A DNA stretch of 27,266 bases. It comes from CAZVFX01 sp964626565. GTDB taxonomy: Bacteria; Myxococcota_A; UBA9042; CAIXZC01. Below are positions 1 to 7,667 of the stretch, in pieces. The position numbers and the translations under genes are program-made. Location: assembly GCA_964626565.1 (NCBI GenBank), contig CAZVFX010000095.1, positions 1 through 27,266 on the forward strand. The letters are read 5' to 3'. Each line of letters starts with the position of its first letter. Position 1 is the stretch's first letter. Below the pieces are notes generated by a model. The model had not been told where the DNA came from. It saw only the letters and a program-made list of their open reading frames with translations, and made no database searches.

Positions 1-126
1 GAAGAAAAACCAGCAGCCGAAGAAAAACCGGCAGCCGAAGAAAAACCGGCAGCCGAAGAAAAACCAGCAGCAGAGGAAAAACCAGCAGCCGAAGAAAAAC
101 CGGCAGCCGAAGAAAAACCGGCCAAG
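1..126 (+). repeat. 18-bp in-frame tandem repeat encoding EEKPAA
   Basis: Seven near-identical 18-base units (GAAGAAAAACCGGCAGCC with CCA/CCG, GCA/GCC and GAG/GAA variants) run from the window edge. The last unit ends in AAG instead of GCA. The repeat probably continues to the left. Variation is synonymous, so the peptide is conserved while copy number may be unstable. Confidence 0.9.
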
Positions 127-402
127 AAACCGGCCCCCAAAACCATCATTCTTGACTATTACCCGGGAGGCAAGTCGGCAGTCTCCCTTTCTCACCGCGC
201 GCACTACAAACGACACGGATGCGGCGCCTGCCACCACGAGGACAAGGAGACTCCCTGCTTTTCCTGCCACACTAAGAAGGATGGCGACGCTCCCTCATTC
301 AAGAAAGCCATGCACGACAACTGCAAGGGGTGTCACAAGAAGACTGTGAAGAAGGACCCCGAATCGCCTGCCCCCACCAAGTGCAAAGGTTGCCACAAAT
401 AA
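1..402 (+). CDS. tetrahaem class III cytochrome c (c3-like), 5'-truncated by window edge
   Basis: The reading frame is open from base 1 to a TAA at 400-402 and its start lies outside the window, so only the last 133 residues are seen. Residues 1-42 are seven copies of the hexapeptide EEKPAA, a charged flexible tether. The C-terminal 75 residues hold four CXXCH haem-binding motifs at about residues 74, 86, 108 and 128 (CGACH, CFSCH, CKGCH, CKGCH). His65, His68, His72, His79 and His105 are candidate axial ligands. The run SHRAHYKRHGCGACHH is typical of class III cytochromes c (cytochrome c3/c7). Such proteins are periplasmic electron carriers with low-potential bis-His haems. Four motifs favour c3 over the three-haem c7. 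The spacing of 28 bases to the next gene suggests cotranscription. The redox partner is unknown; the repeat tether suggests attachment to a membrane or to another domain upstream. Confidence 0.85.
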   Translation, partial: EEKPAAEEKPAAEEKPAAEEKPAAEEKPAAEEKPAAEEKPAKKPAPKTIILDYYPGGKSAVSLSHRAHYKRHGCGACHHEDKETPCFSCHTKKDGDAPSFKKAMHDNCKGCHKKTVKKDPESPAPTKCKGCHK

Positions 403-430
403 CCGTTAGATCCGGGTCGCCCGTCCAGTC

Positions 431-1009
431 ATGATCACATTGGCGAAACGACATGAGTTTCACCGCGAGATCAAGAAGAGCCGCTTTCTCGCCACCGCGG
501 TTCCTCTTGGCGCGGTTGAAGAGGCGCCGGGCCTGGTGGACGAGCTTGCCCTTCCCAAGGCCACCCATAACGCCTGGGCCTACAAGTCGGGGGATGCCTA
601 TCGGTTTTTCGATGACGGCGAGGTTGGCGGCACCGCGGGGCGTCCTATTCTCTCCGCCATCGAGGGCCAGGGCCTGGACCGGGTCTTCGTCATGGTGACC
701 AGGTTTTACGGCGGCATCAGGCTGGGCGCCGGCGGCCTGGTGAGGGCCTATGGTGGTAGTGCAGCCAAGTGTCTGGAAGCCGCACCAAAGAGGGAGGTCC
801 GTCCCATTGCCACGGTGGCGGTTGAGGTGCCGTTCGATTTCACCGGCCCCCTCTACCTGGCCGTGGATTCCTTCCCTGTTCTCGAGCGTTCCGAACATTA
901 CGGGGAAGAAGGAATCACCCTCACAGTCCGCGTCGACGCCGATTTTGCTGAACAGTTGGAGCAGGCCGTGATCGATGCGACCAAAGGCCGTGGCAAAGTG
1001 ATCAAATGA
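431..1009 (+). CDS. yigZ: YigZ/IMPACT family protein (UPF0029)
   Basis: A 192-residue cytoplasmic protein of the IMPACT/YigZ family. The family signature is clear: ATHNAWAYKSGD at about residues 44-55, then DDGEVGGTAGRPIL at 61-74 and VMVTRFYGGIRLGAGGLVRAYG at about 87-108. The N-terminal two thirds is the UPF0029 domain. The C-terminal part fits the small ferredoxin-like DUF1949 domain of bacterial members. Eukaryotic IMPACT regulates the Gcn2 kinase; the bacterial role is poorly defined, with links to translation or nucleotide binding proposed. The length is close to the usual ~200 residues. No strong ribosome binding site precedes the ATG, but the first residues align with the family start. 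It follows the cytochrome gene by 28 bases on the same strand, probably in one transcript without an obvious functional link. Confidence 0.93.
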   Translation: MITLAKRHEFHREIKKSRFLATAVPLGAVEEAPGLVDELALPKATHNAWAYKSGDAYRFFDDGEVGGTAGRPILSAIEGQGLDRVFVMVTRFYGGIRLGAGGLVRAYGGSAAKCLEAAPKREVRPIATVAVEVPFDFTGPLYLAVDSFPVLERSEHYGEEGITLTVRVDADFAEQLEQAVIDATKGRGKVIK

Positions 1010-1054
1010 AGCTCACATTACGGAGCCCGGCGTCAACGGTCTTCCACATTGGCC

Positions 1055-1083
1055 TTGACTCGTAATTCGGATTTCTCTACAAA
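1055..1083 (+). promoter_or_regulatory. predicted sigma70-type promoter for the beta-helix gene
   Basis: TTGACT at 1055-1060 and TACAAA at 1078-1083 are separated by exactly 17 bases, in an AT-richer patch of the 162-base gap before the gene at 1172. Predicted transcription starts near 1090, giving a leader of about 80 bases. This was read by eye. Confidence 0.5.
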
Positions 1084-1171
1084 ATAGATAGGAGTTCGCC
1101 CGAAGTAGCAGTTCGCCAAATATTCAGGTCTGCCGATAGTGGAGTTGTGTCTTCCGGACCGAGGCGGGTAC

Positions 1172-2887
1172 ATGAACCGACTTGCCGTGGTTTCACTTGT
1201 CCTAGTTTGCACCATAGTCGTGATCTCCCCGGTCCGCGCTGACGAGATAGTTGTGAAGAACTTCGACGAGCTTATCGCCGCGGTGGCGGGTGTCCTTCCC
1301 GGCGACGTGATCACGCTGGCACAAGGGAACTATGACGCCTACTGGGCTGTAGCATGTGAGACCGCGGGCGCACCGGAGGCGCCTATTACCGTTCGAGCCG
1401 AAACCCTTGGCGACGCCAAGCTGCTCGTCACCTCCCAGTCCGGCTTCTGGGTGAGAGCCCCCCACTGGCGCTTCGAGAACCTCGACATTCAGGGGACATG
1501 CGCGGACGACAGCGCGTGCGAACACGCCTTCCACATCACCGGCGAGGCCGACGACACCATCGTCAGAGGCTGCCGTCTCCACGACTTCAACGCCCAGGTC
1601 AAGGGCAACGGCGAATACTCAGGCGACGGCCAGGAGAAGGTTTGGCCCGACGACGTGGTCATTGAATACAACGAACTGTTCAACTCGGCCGTGCGCAATA
1701 CCGGCAACCCGGTGACGCCTATCGACGTCGTTGGCGGGCAGAGGTGGGTGGTACGGGGTAACTTCATCCACGATCACGCCAAGGGGCAAAGCGACCAGGT
1801 CAGCTATGCTGCATTCTTCAAAGGCAACTCGAAGGACGGACTGTTCGAGCGCAATCTCGTAATGTGCGAGCTCCTCCACTCGGGGCAGATTCGGCTGGGG
1901 CTTTCCTTTGGCGGCGGCGGCACCTGGCCCGACCAGGTGTGTGAGGAGTTCGACTGCTCTGTGGAGCACACCGGCGGAATCATGCGGAACAATATCATCG
2001 TCAACTGCCCGGCTGATGTCGGCATGTACCTCAACGAAGCCAAAGACTGCGGTGTGTACAACAACACCCTGTACAACACCACCGGCATTGACGTTCGATT
2101 TCCCGCAAGCAACGCCACTGTTCGCAATAACCTCCTGGACGGCGATATCCGGGCCAGAGACGGCGCGACCGTCACCATGGGCAGCAATCTCTACTGGGTT
2201 CCCCAGGATGATTTCGCAGCCTGGTTTGCCGCCCCGTGGGCTGCCGATTTCAGCCTGCTGGATGGCTCGGAGATCATTGATCTGGGGGCCTTCGTTGACG
2301 ATGTCACCGACGACTACTGCGCCAATCTGCGGGAAGATGGCGGCATCGATATCGGGGCGCTGGAATACGATGGAGAGCCGACCTGCAACACGTCGGAGCC
2401 TTTCCAGCCTACTCCGGACGACCCGCTCGTCGATGCTGACGCGGTCGAAGCGGTAGAGGAAACCGCGGCAGAGATCGTTGAGCAGCCGACATGGGAGGTG
2501 GTCGAGCAAGCCCAGGCGGAGGTGGTGGAGCATTCGGTCGCGGAGTTGGTGGAACTTGCTCCCGACGTCGTCCAGACTCCGGTGGAGGCGCCTCTGGAAG
2601 CTGCCCCCGATCTGCTGGAGCAGGAGACGGGCTGGGAAGTACTTGGATCACCCTATGAGATCGCTACCTATGATGTCGGCTCGTCCAAGCCGGAGGTCGA
2701 CGCAGCTCCAGGCGGCAATACCCACCTCTCATTGCCGCTTTGCGAGCAGTGTCATGTGGAGACCGTAGCCAAAGGATGTGCGGTCTCTCCGTCCGGAGCT
2801 TCTGCGGTTCCTCTCACCCTCTTTGCGTTCCTGATAGCCGCTTTCGCCGTCGCTCGAATCTTTAGTTGGACCAACTCACGTTCATGA
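1172..2887 (+). CDS. secreted right-handed beta-helix protein with MYXO-CTERM-like tail
   Basis: A 571-residue exported protein. The ATG at 1172 is preferred to an in-frame ATG at 1139 because GAGGCGGG lies just upstream and the product then starts with a clean signal peptide (MNRLAVVSLVLVC, ending near VRA-DE). Residues about 24-400 have a parallel beta-helix pattern. They open with the GDVITLAQGNY motif seen at the start of pectate-lyase/PL6-like folds, followed by many short N-N-x-hydrophobic turns (MRNNIIVNC, YNNTLYN, VRNNLL). No catalytic residues can be assigned, so enzymatic action on a polysaccharide is possible but unproven. Residues about 410-510 are an acidic Glu/Val-rich spacer. 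The end has a Cys (KGCAVS), a hydrophobic segment (PLTLFAFLIAAFAVA) and a short Arg-containing tail. This resembles the MYXO-CTERM sorting signal, although its basic cluster is weak. The last 26 bases overlap the convergent gene. Confidence 0.8.
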   Translation: MNRLAVVSLVLVCTIVVISPVRADEIVVKNFDELIAAVAGVLPGDVITLAQGNYDAYWAVACETAGAPEAPITVRAETLGDAKLLVTSQSGFWVRAPHWRFENLDIQGTCADDSACEHAFHITGEADDTIVRGCRLHDFNAQVKGNGEYSGDGQEKVWPDDVVIEYNELFNSAVRNTGNPVTPIDVVGGQRWVVRGNFIHDHAKGQSDQVSYAAFFKGNSKDGLFERNLVMCELLHSGQIRLGLSFGGGGTWPDQVCEEFDCSVEHTGGIMRNNIIVNCPADVGMYLNEAKDCGVYNNTLYNTTGIDVRFPASNATVRNNLLDGDIRARDGATVTMGSNLYWVPQDDFAAWFAAPWAADFSLLDGSEIIDLGAFVDDVTDDYCANLREDGGIDIGALEYDGEPTCNTSEPFQPTPDDPLVDADAVEAVEETAAEIVEQPTWEVVEQAQAEVVEHSVAELVELAPDVVQTPVEAPLEAAPDLLEQETGWEVLGSPYEIATYDVGSSKPEVDAAPGGNTHLSLPLCEQCHVETVAKGCAVSPSGASAVPLTLFAFLIAAFAVARIFSWTNSRS

Positions 2888-5800
2888 AGTTGGAGTTCCA
2901 GCCGCCCGGGTCTCCGATACCCACGCCTTTGACACGGCACACTCCGATGATGGTGAACTCGTTGGGGTCGCCGCAATCATCCGATTTCTGCCGGTAGCGG
3001 ATTCCCGGAATGCCGCCGGAGGTGTATGTCTCCGATGTGAACACCTGGTCCGACTTGTGGTTGCCGTGGTTGCAGTGGCTGCGGATGTCGTAGGTGACCA
3101 CCTCCCAATGCTGGTCCGGGCAGGGGTAGTTGTACCACTGCTGTGCCGCGCCGCACGCATCGCAACTGTAGTTGAATTTGTCGACACCATTGGGCGCACC
3201 GTGTTTGGTGGAGTTGTCCGCATGATAGAACTGGTCCGGGGTCACCAGTTTGTAGTCGGGGGCGTTCTTGGAAGAGGACATGTTGCAGTAGGTCAGGAAA
3301 GCATCCTCCGGTGCGCCGCCGTTGGGGTCCAGGTAGTAGTTGCCGTTGGTGACAGTCCCATCAAAGGTCTTAATGTCGTGGCAACTGAGGCCCGGGTCGT
3401 CCGCCTGTTTGCCGTATAGCAGATCCTCGCACCCGTTTTCCGGGATGCCGTCGTCGTCCGCGTAGTGCTCGTCGCACCCGCCCACCGCACACTGTCCGTT
3501 CAAGCATGTTGGCGCCGCATGGGTGAGTACGCACACGGTGTCGCATCCGCCGCAATTCTCCTCGTCCTGGTCGGTGTTGATTTCGCAGCCGTCGGCGGGA
3601 ATCTCGTTGCAGTCCATGAACCCGGAAATGCAGTCTCCGACTTTGCAGTCTCCGCCCTGGCACTTGCCGAACGCGTTGTTGGGCTGGCACAACTGGCCGC
3701 ACGCCCCGCAGTTCGCCGGGTCGGTGAGCAGGTCGATTCCCTCGTCGATCTCGTCGTCGCAATCGTTGTCCTTCTCGTCACACAATTCCACCGTTCCGGG
3801 ATGGATCTCCGAGCTCTCCTCATCGCAGTCGCCGCCCAGCACCGACCAGGGACCGCCCGGTGCATCGCAAGTACATGAGGGCTCCCCACTGCCATAGCCG
3901 TCACCGTCGGGGTCCGGGAAGTACCAGTTGCACCCCGTGGCGCCGTCTTCATCAGTCTCCTCGTCACAGTTGTTGTCCACCCCGTCGCACAATTCGGATG
4001 CGCCGGGGAAGATCCACGGATTGGAGTCGTTGCAGTCGTCGGCCGCAGCGGCCTTGTAGAGCGGTGTCGGAACACACAGGCATTTTGACCCCGGTCCACC
4101 GTGGCCGTCCCAGTCCACGTCCTCGTAATAGACCTCGCAGCCGCCCGCGTTCTCCTCGTCCACTCCGCCGGCGCAGTTGTTGTCTACTCCGTCGCAAATC
4201 TCGTCCGCTGCATGGTGCAGATCCGGATTCATGGGCGCACAGTCGGAGAAATCGGGGTCGCCGTCCCCGTCGTCGTCCGGGTCGAGGCAATCCACTAGGC
4301 CGTCATCATCAAAATCGGGGTAGCCTTCGTCCACCTTGCCGTCGCAATCGTTGTCCAAACCGTCGCAGACTTCGGGCTGGCTGCCTTCCATCTCGTCGCA
4401 AATAACCGGCACGCCGTTGGCGCACGCCACCACCGTGTGCTCGCAAATGCCGAGGCCACAACTGAGCGTCCCCAACTCCTCGTCGATTCCGCCGTCGCAG
4501 TCGTTGTCCTGTCCGTCACATTGTTCGAGCTCGGCACCTTCCATCGGGTCGCACACCTGAGGCTGGCCGTCTTCGCACAAATCAACAGAGTGGAAGCAGA
4601 CCCCCTTGCCGCACGTGGTCCAACCAAGGTCTTCGTCAACGAGCCCGTCACAATCGTTGTCCACCGAATCGCACTCCTCGAAGGCAGCCCCTTCCATCGG
4701 ATCGCAGGTCTGTCCCTCCCCGCCGGCGCAGGCTGCCACCGTATGGAAACACGCGCCCTTGCCACAGGCAAGCAAGCCCAGATCCTCATCAGCCTCTCCG
4801 CTGCAGTTGTCATCCAGACCGTTGCAGATTTCGCTCGCACCGGCATGGGTGGCCGGGTCCGATGGAGCGCAGTCGCTGAGGTCCGGGTCACCGTCGCCGT
4901 CATCGTCCGGGTCAACGCAGTTCTTCACCCCATCTCCGTCGTCGTCCGGGAAGGCTTCATCGACCTGAAAATCGCAGTCGTTGTCCAGCCCGTCACATTC
5001 TTCATCCGCTCCCGCAAAGACGTAGGGGTTGTAGGGGGCACAGTCCGAGGCATCCGGGTCTCCGTCCCCGTCCGCGTCATCATCACACGCATCCCCCGCA
5101 CCATCTTCGTCCTGATCCAACTGCTCCGGGTTGGGCACCAGGGCACAGTTGTCGTCTTCGTCCAAAATGTCGTCGCCATCCTGATCCGCGTCGCAAAGGT
5201 CTCCCACCCCATCGTCGTCCAGGTCTTTCTGGCTGGGATTGAACAGGCCCGGGCAAGTGTCGGTGCCGTTGGGCACGCCGTCGCCGTCATAATCGGGGTC
5301 GCAGGCGTCGCCGGTCCCGTCTTCGTCCAGGTCTTCCTGGCCGAGGTTGGAGGTTCCCGGGCAGTTGTCCAGGTCGTTGGGAACGCCGTCCGCGTCCATG
5401 TCCGGATCGATGCAATCGGCATCTCCGTCAAGGTCTGTGTCCGGGAACGATTCGTCAACGTCCCAGTCGCAATCGTTGTCCACGCCGTCACACAGCTCCT
5501 GAGCCCCCGGAAAGATGTCCGGGTTTTCCGGGGCGCAGTCGGCCGCGTCCACAAAGCCGTCGCCGTCGTCGTCATCGTCTATGCAGTTGGCGAAGCCGTC
5601 GGTGTCGATGTCAACAAAGCCCTCATCGATGAGGCCGTCGCAGTCGTCGTCCTTGCCGTTGCAAACCTCCTCGGAATTCGGATTGACTTCCGGGTCGAGA
5701 GGCTCGCAATCGTCCACGTCGGCCGACATGTCGTTGTCATCGTCCGCGTCGCACGCATCCCCCATGCCGTCGAAGTCGAAATCCTCTTGGGCCGGGTTGG

Positions 5801-6887
5801 CCGCATAAGGGCAGTTGTCCTCAATGTCGACCACGCCGTCGCCGTCCTTGTCCGCCTCCAGGCAGTCGGCCACACCGTCTTTGTCCGAGTCAGCGAACCC
5901 TTCGTCAGTCTGACCGTCACAGTCGTTGTCCAGTCCGTCGCACAGTTCCGGCTCCGCAATGTCCGCATCGCACAGGAGTTGTCCGCCGCTGCAGTCGTAA
6001 GTTCCCTTGCACGCGCCGTATTCGTTTTCCACAAAGCAGGTTTCCCCTGCGGCGTCTTCATCCACCTCACCGTCGCAATCGTCGTCCTCACCGTTGCACT
6101 TCTCTTTCGTGGGCTCGGCTGCATCGCAACTACCCAACCCCTGTGCCGTGCACACGCGCACGCCCTCGCAGGTCCCCCATTCGTTGGTGACCGAGCAAGT
6201 GGTGAAAGCCTCCTCATCCATGAACCACTCTTTGCACTCACATTCACCCGAGGCCAGCACGCACTGCTGTACCTCGCCGCCCCAAACATCCAGCACCTGC
6301 TTGCAGTCGTACCCTTGCGGGCAGTCGGCAGCGCCCATGCAAACCGCGCCGCAGAAATTTCCACCCTCTCCATACGACACACATGCGTCTCCAGTCTCAG
6401 CGCCATTTGTTTCGCAATCGGAATTCTTGTCGCACGGTTTGCACAGGTTTAACTGCACGGGCAGGCAGATGTAGACATCATCGGGAAGGCTCGGCTTGTG
6501 CAGGAGGCAGACCCAGTCAAACGGGCACTCCTCGAAGCAGGTAACGGTGCACTGCTTGCCTGCCGGGGTTTGCACGCAGAAGCCTGAATCGCACTCGTCT
6601 CCCGTGGCGCACGGCCAGCCGGCGCTACCGGGAGTGCCGCCCAGGTCCACCGAGATGTCGGGCTCCATGGCATCGTCCGACACGTCGGGCCAGACCATCC
6701 GGTCGGGCACGGTCGGATCCGCATCAACCTCGGGGAAGAGCACGTGAACATCCTCCACTAACTCTTCCTTTGCGTCCAGCGGTCCCACTGTCTCCGGCTC
6801 CACGTTGTCCGCCGGAGTGACCCCGGAGCAGCCCAGCAACAGAATGACGGCCGCCGACACAACCCAACGCCTGCGTAGCTCCAACAT
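2862..6887 (-). CDS. giant MopE-like/thrombospondin type 3 repeat lipoprotein with fibrinogen-like C-terminal domain (paralogue 1)
   Basis: A 1341-residue predicted lipoprotein. The signal peptide ends in lipobox LLGC with Cys20, and GGGAGGA precedes the ATG. An acidic tether runs to about residue 80. A Cys-rich module follows to about 230 (WPCATGDECDSGFCVQ, ECPFDWVC, CKPCDKNSDC). The stalk has 12 MopE-type motifs of the form E-x-C-x-G-x-D-N-D-C-D-G-x-x-D-E. Between them lie thrombospondin type 3 repeats (DxDxDGxxD, DNCP) and three 51-residue CGxGxCxHTV units. These motifs bind calcium or other metals in known families. The last ~178 residues, from about 1164, begin SCHDIKTF and NGNYYLDPNGG and have a YCNM motif, as at the start of fibrinogen-related or GON-type domains. 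The protein is probably an outer-surface adhesin or matrix protein; its ligand is unknown. It is a clear paralogue of the protein at 11548-15246, sharing the N-terminal Cys module. Confidence 0.85.
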   Translation of the reverse strand: MLELRRRWVVSAAVILLLGCSGVTPADNVEPETVGPLDAKEELVEDVHVLFPEVDADPTVPDRMVWPDVSDDAMEPDISVDLGGTPGSAGWPCATGDECDSGFCVQTPAGKQCTVTCFEECPFDWVCLLHKPSLPDDVYICLPVQLNLCKPCDKNSDCETNGAETGDACVSYGEGGNFCGAVCMGAADCPQGYDCKQVLDVWGGEVQQCVLASGECECKEWFMDEEAFTTCSVTNEWGTCEGVRVCTAQGLGSCDAAEPTKEKCNGEDDDCDGEVDEDAAGETCFVENEYGACKGTYDCSGGQLLCDADIAEPELCDGLDNDCDGQTDEGFADSDKDGVADCLEADKDGDGVVDIEDNCPYAANPAQEDFDFDGMGDACDADDDNDMSADVDDCEPLDPEVNPNSEEVCNGKDDDCDGLIDEGFVDIDTDGFANCIDDDDDGDGFVDAADCAPENPDIFPGAQELCDGVDNDCDWDVDESFPDTDLDGDADCIDPDMDADGVPNDLDNCPGTSNLGQEDLDEDGTGDACDPDYDGDGVPNGTDTCPGLFNPSQKDLDDDGVGDLCDADQDGDDILDEDDNCALVPNPEQLDQDEDGAGDACDDDADGDGDPDASDCAPYNPYVFAGADEECDGLDNDCDFQVDEAFPDDDGDGVKNCVDPDDDGDGDPDLSDCAPSDPATHAGASEICNGLDDNCSGEADEDLGLLACGKGACFHTVAACAGGEGQTCDPMEGAAFEECDSVDNDCDGLVDEDLGWTTCGKGVCFHSVDLCEDGQPQVCDPMEGAELEQCDGQDNDCDGGIDEELGTLSCGLGICEHTVVACANGVPVICDEMEGSQPEVCDGLDNDCDGKVDEGYPDFDDDGLVDCLDPDDDGDGDPDFSDCAPMNPDLHHAADEICDGVDNNCAGGVDEENAGGCEVYYEDVDWDGHGGPGSKCLCVPTPLYKAAAADDCNDSNPWIFPGASELCDGVDNNCDEETDEDGATGCNWYFPDPDGDGYGSGEPSCTCDAPGGPWSVLGGDCDEESSEIHPGTVELCDEKDNDCDDEIDEGIDLLTDPANCGACGQLCQPNNAFGKCQGGDCKVGDCISGFMDCNEIPADGCEINTDQDEENCGGCDTVCVLTHAAPTCLNGQCAVGGCDEHYADDDGIPENGCEDLLYGKQADDPGLSCHDIKTFDGTVTNGNYYLDPNGGAPEDAFLTYCNMSSSKNAPDYKLVTPDQFYHADNSTKHGAPNGVDKFNYSCDACGAAQQWYNYPCPDQHWEVVTYDIRSHCNHGNHKSDQVFTSETYTSGGIPGIRYRQKSDDCGDPNEFTIIGVCRVKGVGIGDPGGWNSNFMNVSWSN

Positions 6888-6918
6888 GACTTCCTCCCGA
6901 GTACTGATTCCGCCACCA

Positions 6919-6947
6919 ATGATGAAACTATCGGCAGGTCATGTCAA
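6919..6947 (-). promoter_or_regulatory. predicted sigma70-type promoter for the giant MopE-like gene 1
   Basis: On the minus strand a perfect TTGACA (6947-6942) is followed after 17 bases by CATCAT (6924-6919, four of six matches to the -10 box). The ATG at 6887 and its GGGAGGA site lie just downstream, giving a leader of about 25 bases. Confidence 0.55.
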
Positions 6948-6988
6948 CCGCGGGACCGGCCCCACAGGCAGCGACCGGGCCAAAACCC

Positions 6989-7017
6989 TTTCCGCCCGGC
7001 GCTTGTTAGGCTATGAT
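6989..7017 (+). promoter_or_regulatory. possible promoter for the small secreted protein gene
   Basis: TATGAT at 7012-7017 (five of six) lies about 27 bases before the ATG at 7044. At a 17-base distance there is only a poor -35 (TTTCCG). It is plausible because the gene is divergent from its left neighbour and needs its own promoter. Confidence 0.35.
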
Positions 7018-7043
7018 GGCTTTCGAAATCTGGAGGGGCAATC

Positions 7044-7667
7044 ATGATGCGCAACACAATTCTTCTGGCAACTCTGGCGATGTTCTCGTTCTCCGGCGCC
7101 GCATTGGCGCAGAAGAAGAACTACGAGATCACTGTCGATGGAAAGAAGTACGATATCGGGCTCAACGAGACCCTCAAGGCAAAAACCAGGGGCGGTAAGG
7201 AAGTGAGTATCGTTCTTGCCAAGAAGCAATTTGCTGAGTTTGCTGACAACTTCGTGTCCTTCGAGCACAAGAGCGACTTGAACGTGAATTCGCAGGACCT
7301 TGGAGACGGTATCCGCCAGCTCATGATGGCCACGGCCATGGGTACCGTGGTGATGGTTCAGGAATACTCCAATCTCGATCCATCCATGCTCGTTCCCATG
7401 CTGCTGAAAGAGGTCACGAAGGAATCGGTGAAGTACGGCCACACCATGACTCAGGAGGAGTCGGTGCGCACCCTTGCATCGGGCGCCAAACTCACCGGTT
7501 TGAAGGCCACACTGACCTATCAGGGTGCGGAGTCGTACTGGGAGGTTCTGGCCTTGGGCAAGCAGGATCAAGGCATTCTTATCGTCACCCACGTTTCAAA
7601 GGAATTCATGGTCAACGACGGTGATGTCCTCAGGCGTTTCTGGAAGACCTTCGCTCCGAAATTCTAG
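7044..7667 (+). CDS. small secreted protein of unknown function
   Basis: A 207-residue protein with a strong signal peptide (hydrophobic LLATLAMFSFSGAALA, cleavage after ALA before QKKNYE). GGAGGGG sits seven bases before the ATG at 7044; a second ATG three bases later is equally possible. The mature part is a mixed alpha/beta protein without Cys and I do not recognise a family. A hydrophobic helix-like stretch (IRQLMMATAMGTVVMVQEY) lies near residues 92-110, and the end (FWKTFAPKF) is aromatic and basic. It stands alone between two divergently or convergently placed genes. Its stop overlaps the stop of the convergent MFS/spermidine-synthase-like gene in the palindrome CTAG. A periplasmic location is the only safe inference. 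Confidence 0.8.
   Translation: MMRNTILLATLAMFSFSGAALAQKKNYEITVDGKKYDIGLNETLKAKTRGGKEVSIVLAKKQFAEFADNFVSFEHKSDLNVNSQDLGDGIRQLMMATAMGTVVMVQEYSNLDPSMLVPMLLKEVTKESVKYGHTMTQEESVRTLASGAKLTGLKATLTYQGAESYWEVLALGKQDQGILIVTHVSKEFMVNDGDVLRRFWKTFAPKF

Noticed and set aside
299..898. Minus-strand open frame over the YigZ gene
   Set aside because: YigZ on the plus strand has an unmistakable family signature, and this frame has no recognisable domain.
4437..6452. Long open frame on the plus strand (671 codons)
   Set aside because: It is antisense to the MopE-like gene. The Val/Ile/Ala-rich product is the mirror of Asp-rich GAC/GAT codons, with no start signal or domain.
2862..6887. Dockerin or EF-hand protein
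   Set aside because: Asp-rich DxDxDG loops occur, but the Cys-framed DNDCDG and DNCP spacing fits MopE and thrombospondin type 3 repeats, and no paired helix pattern is seen.
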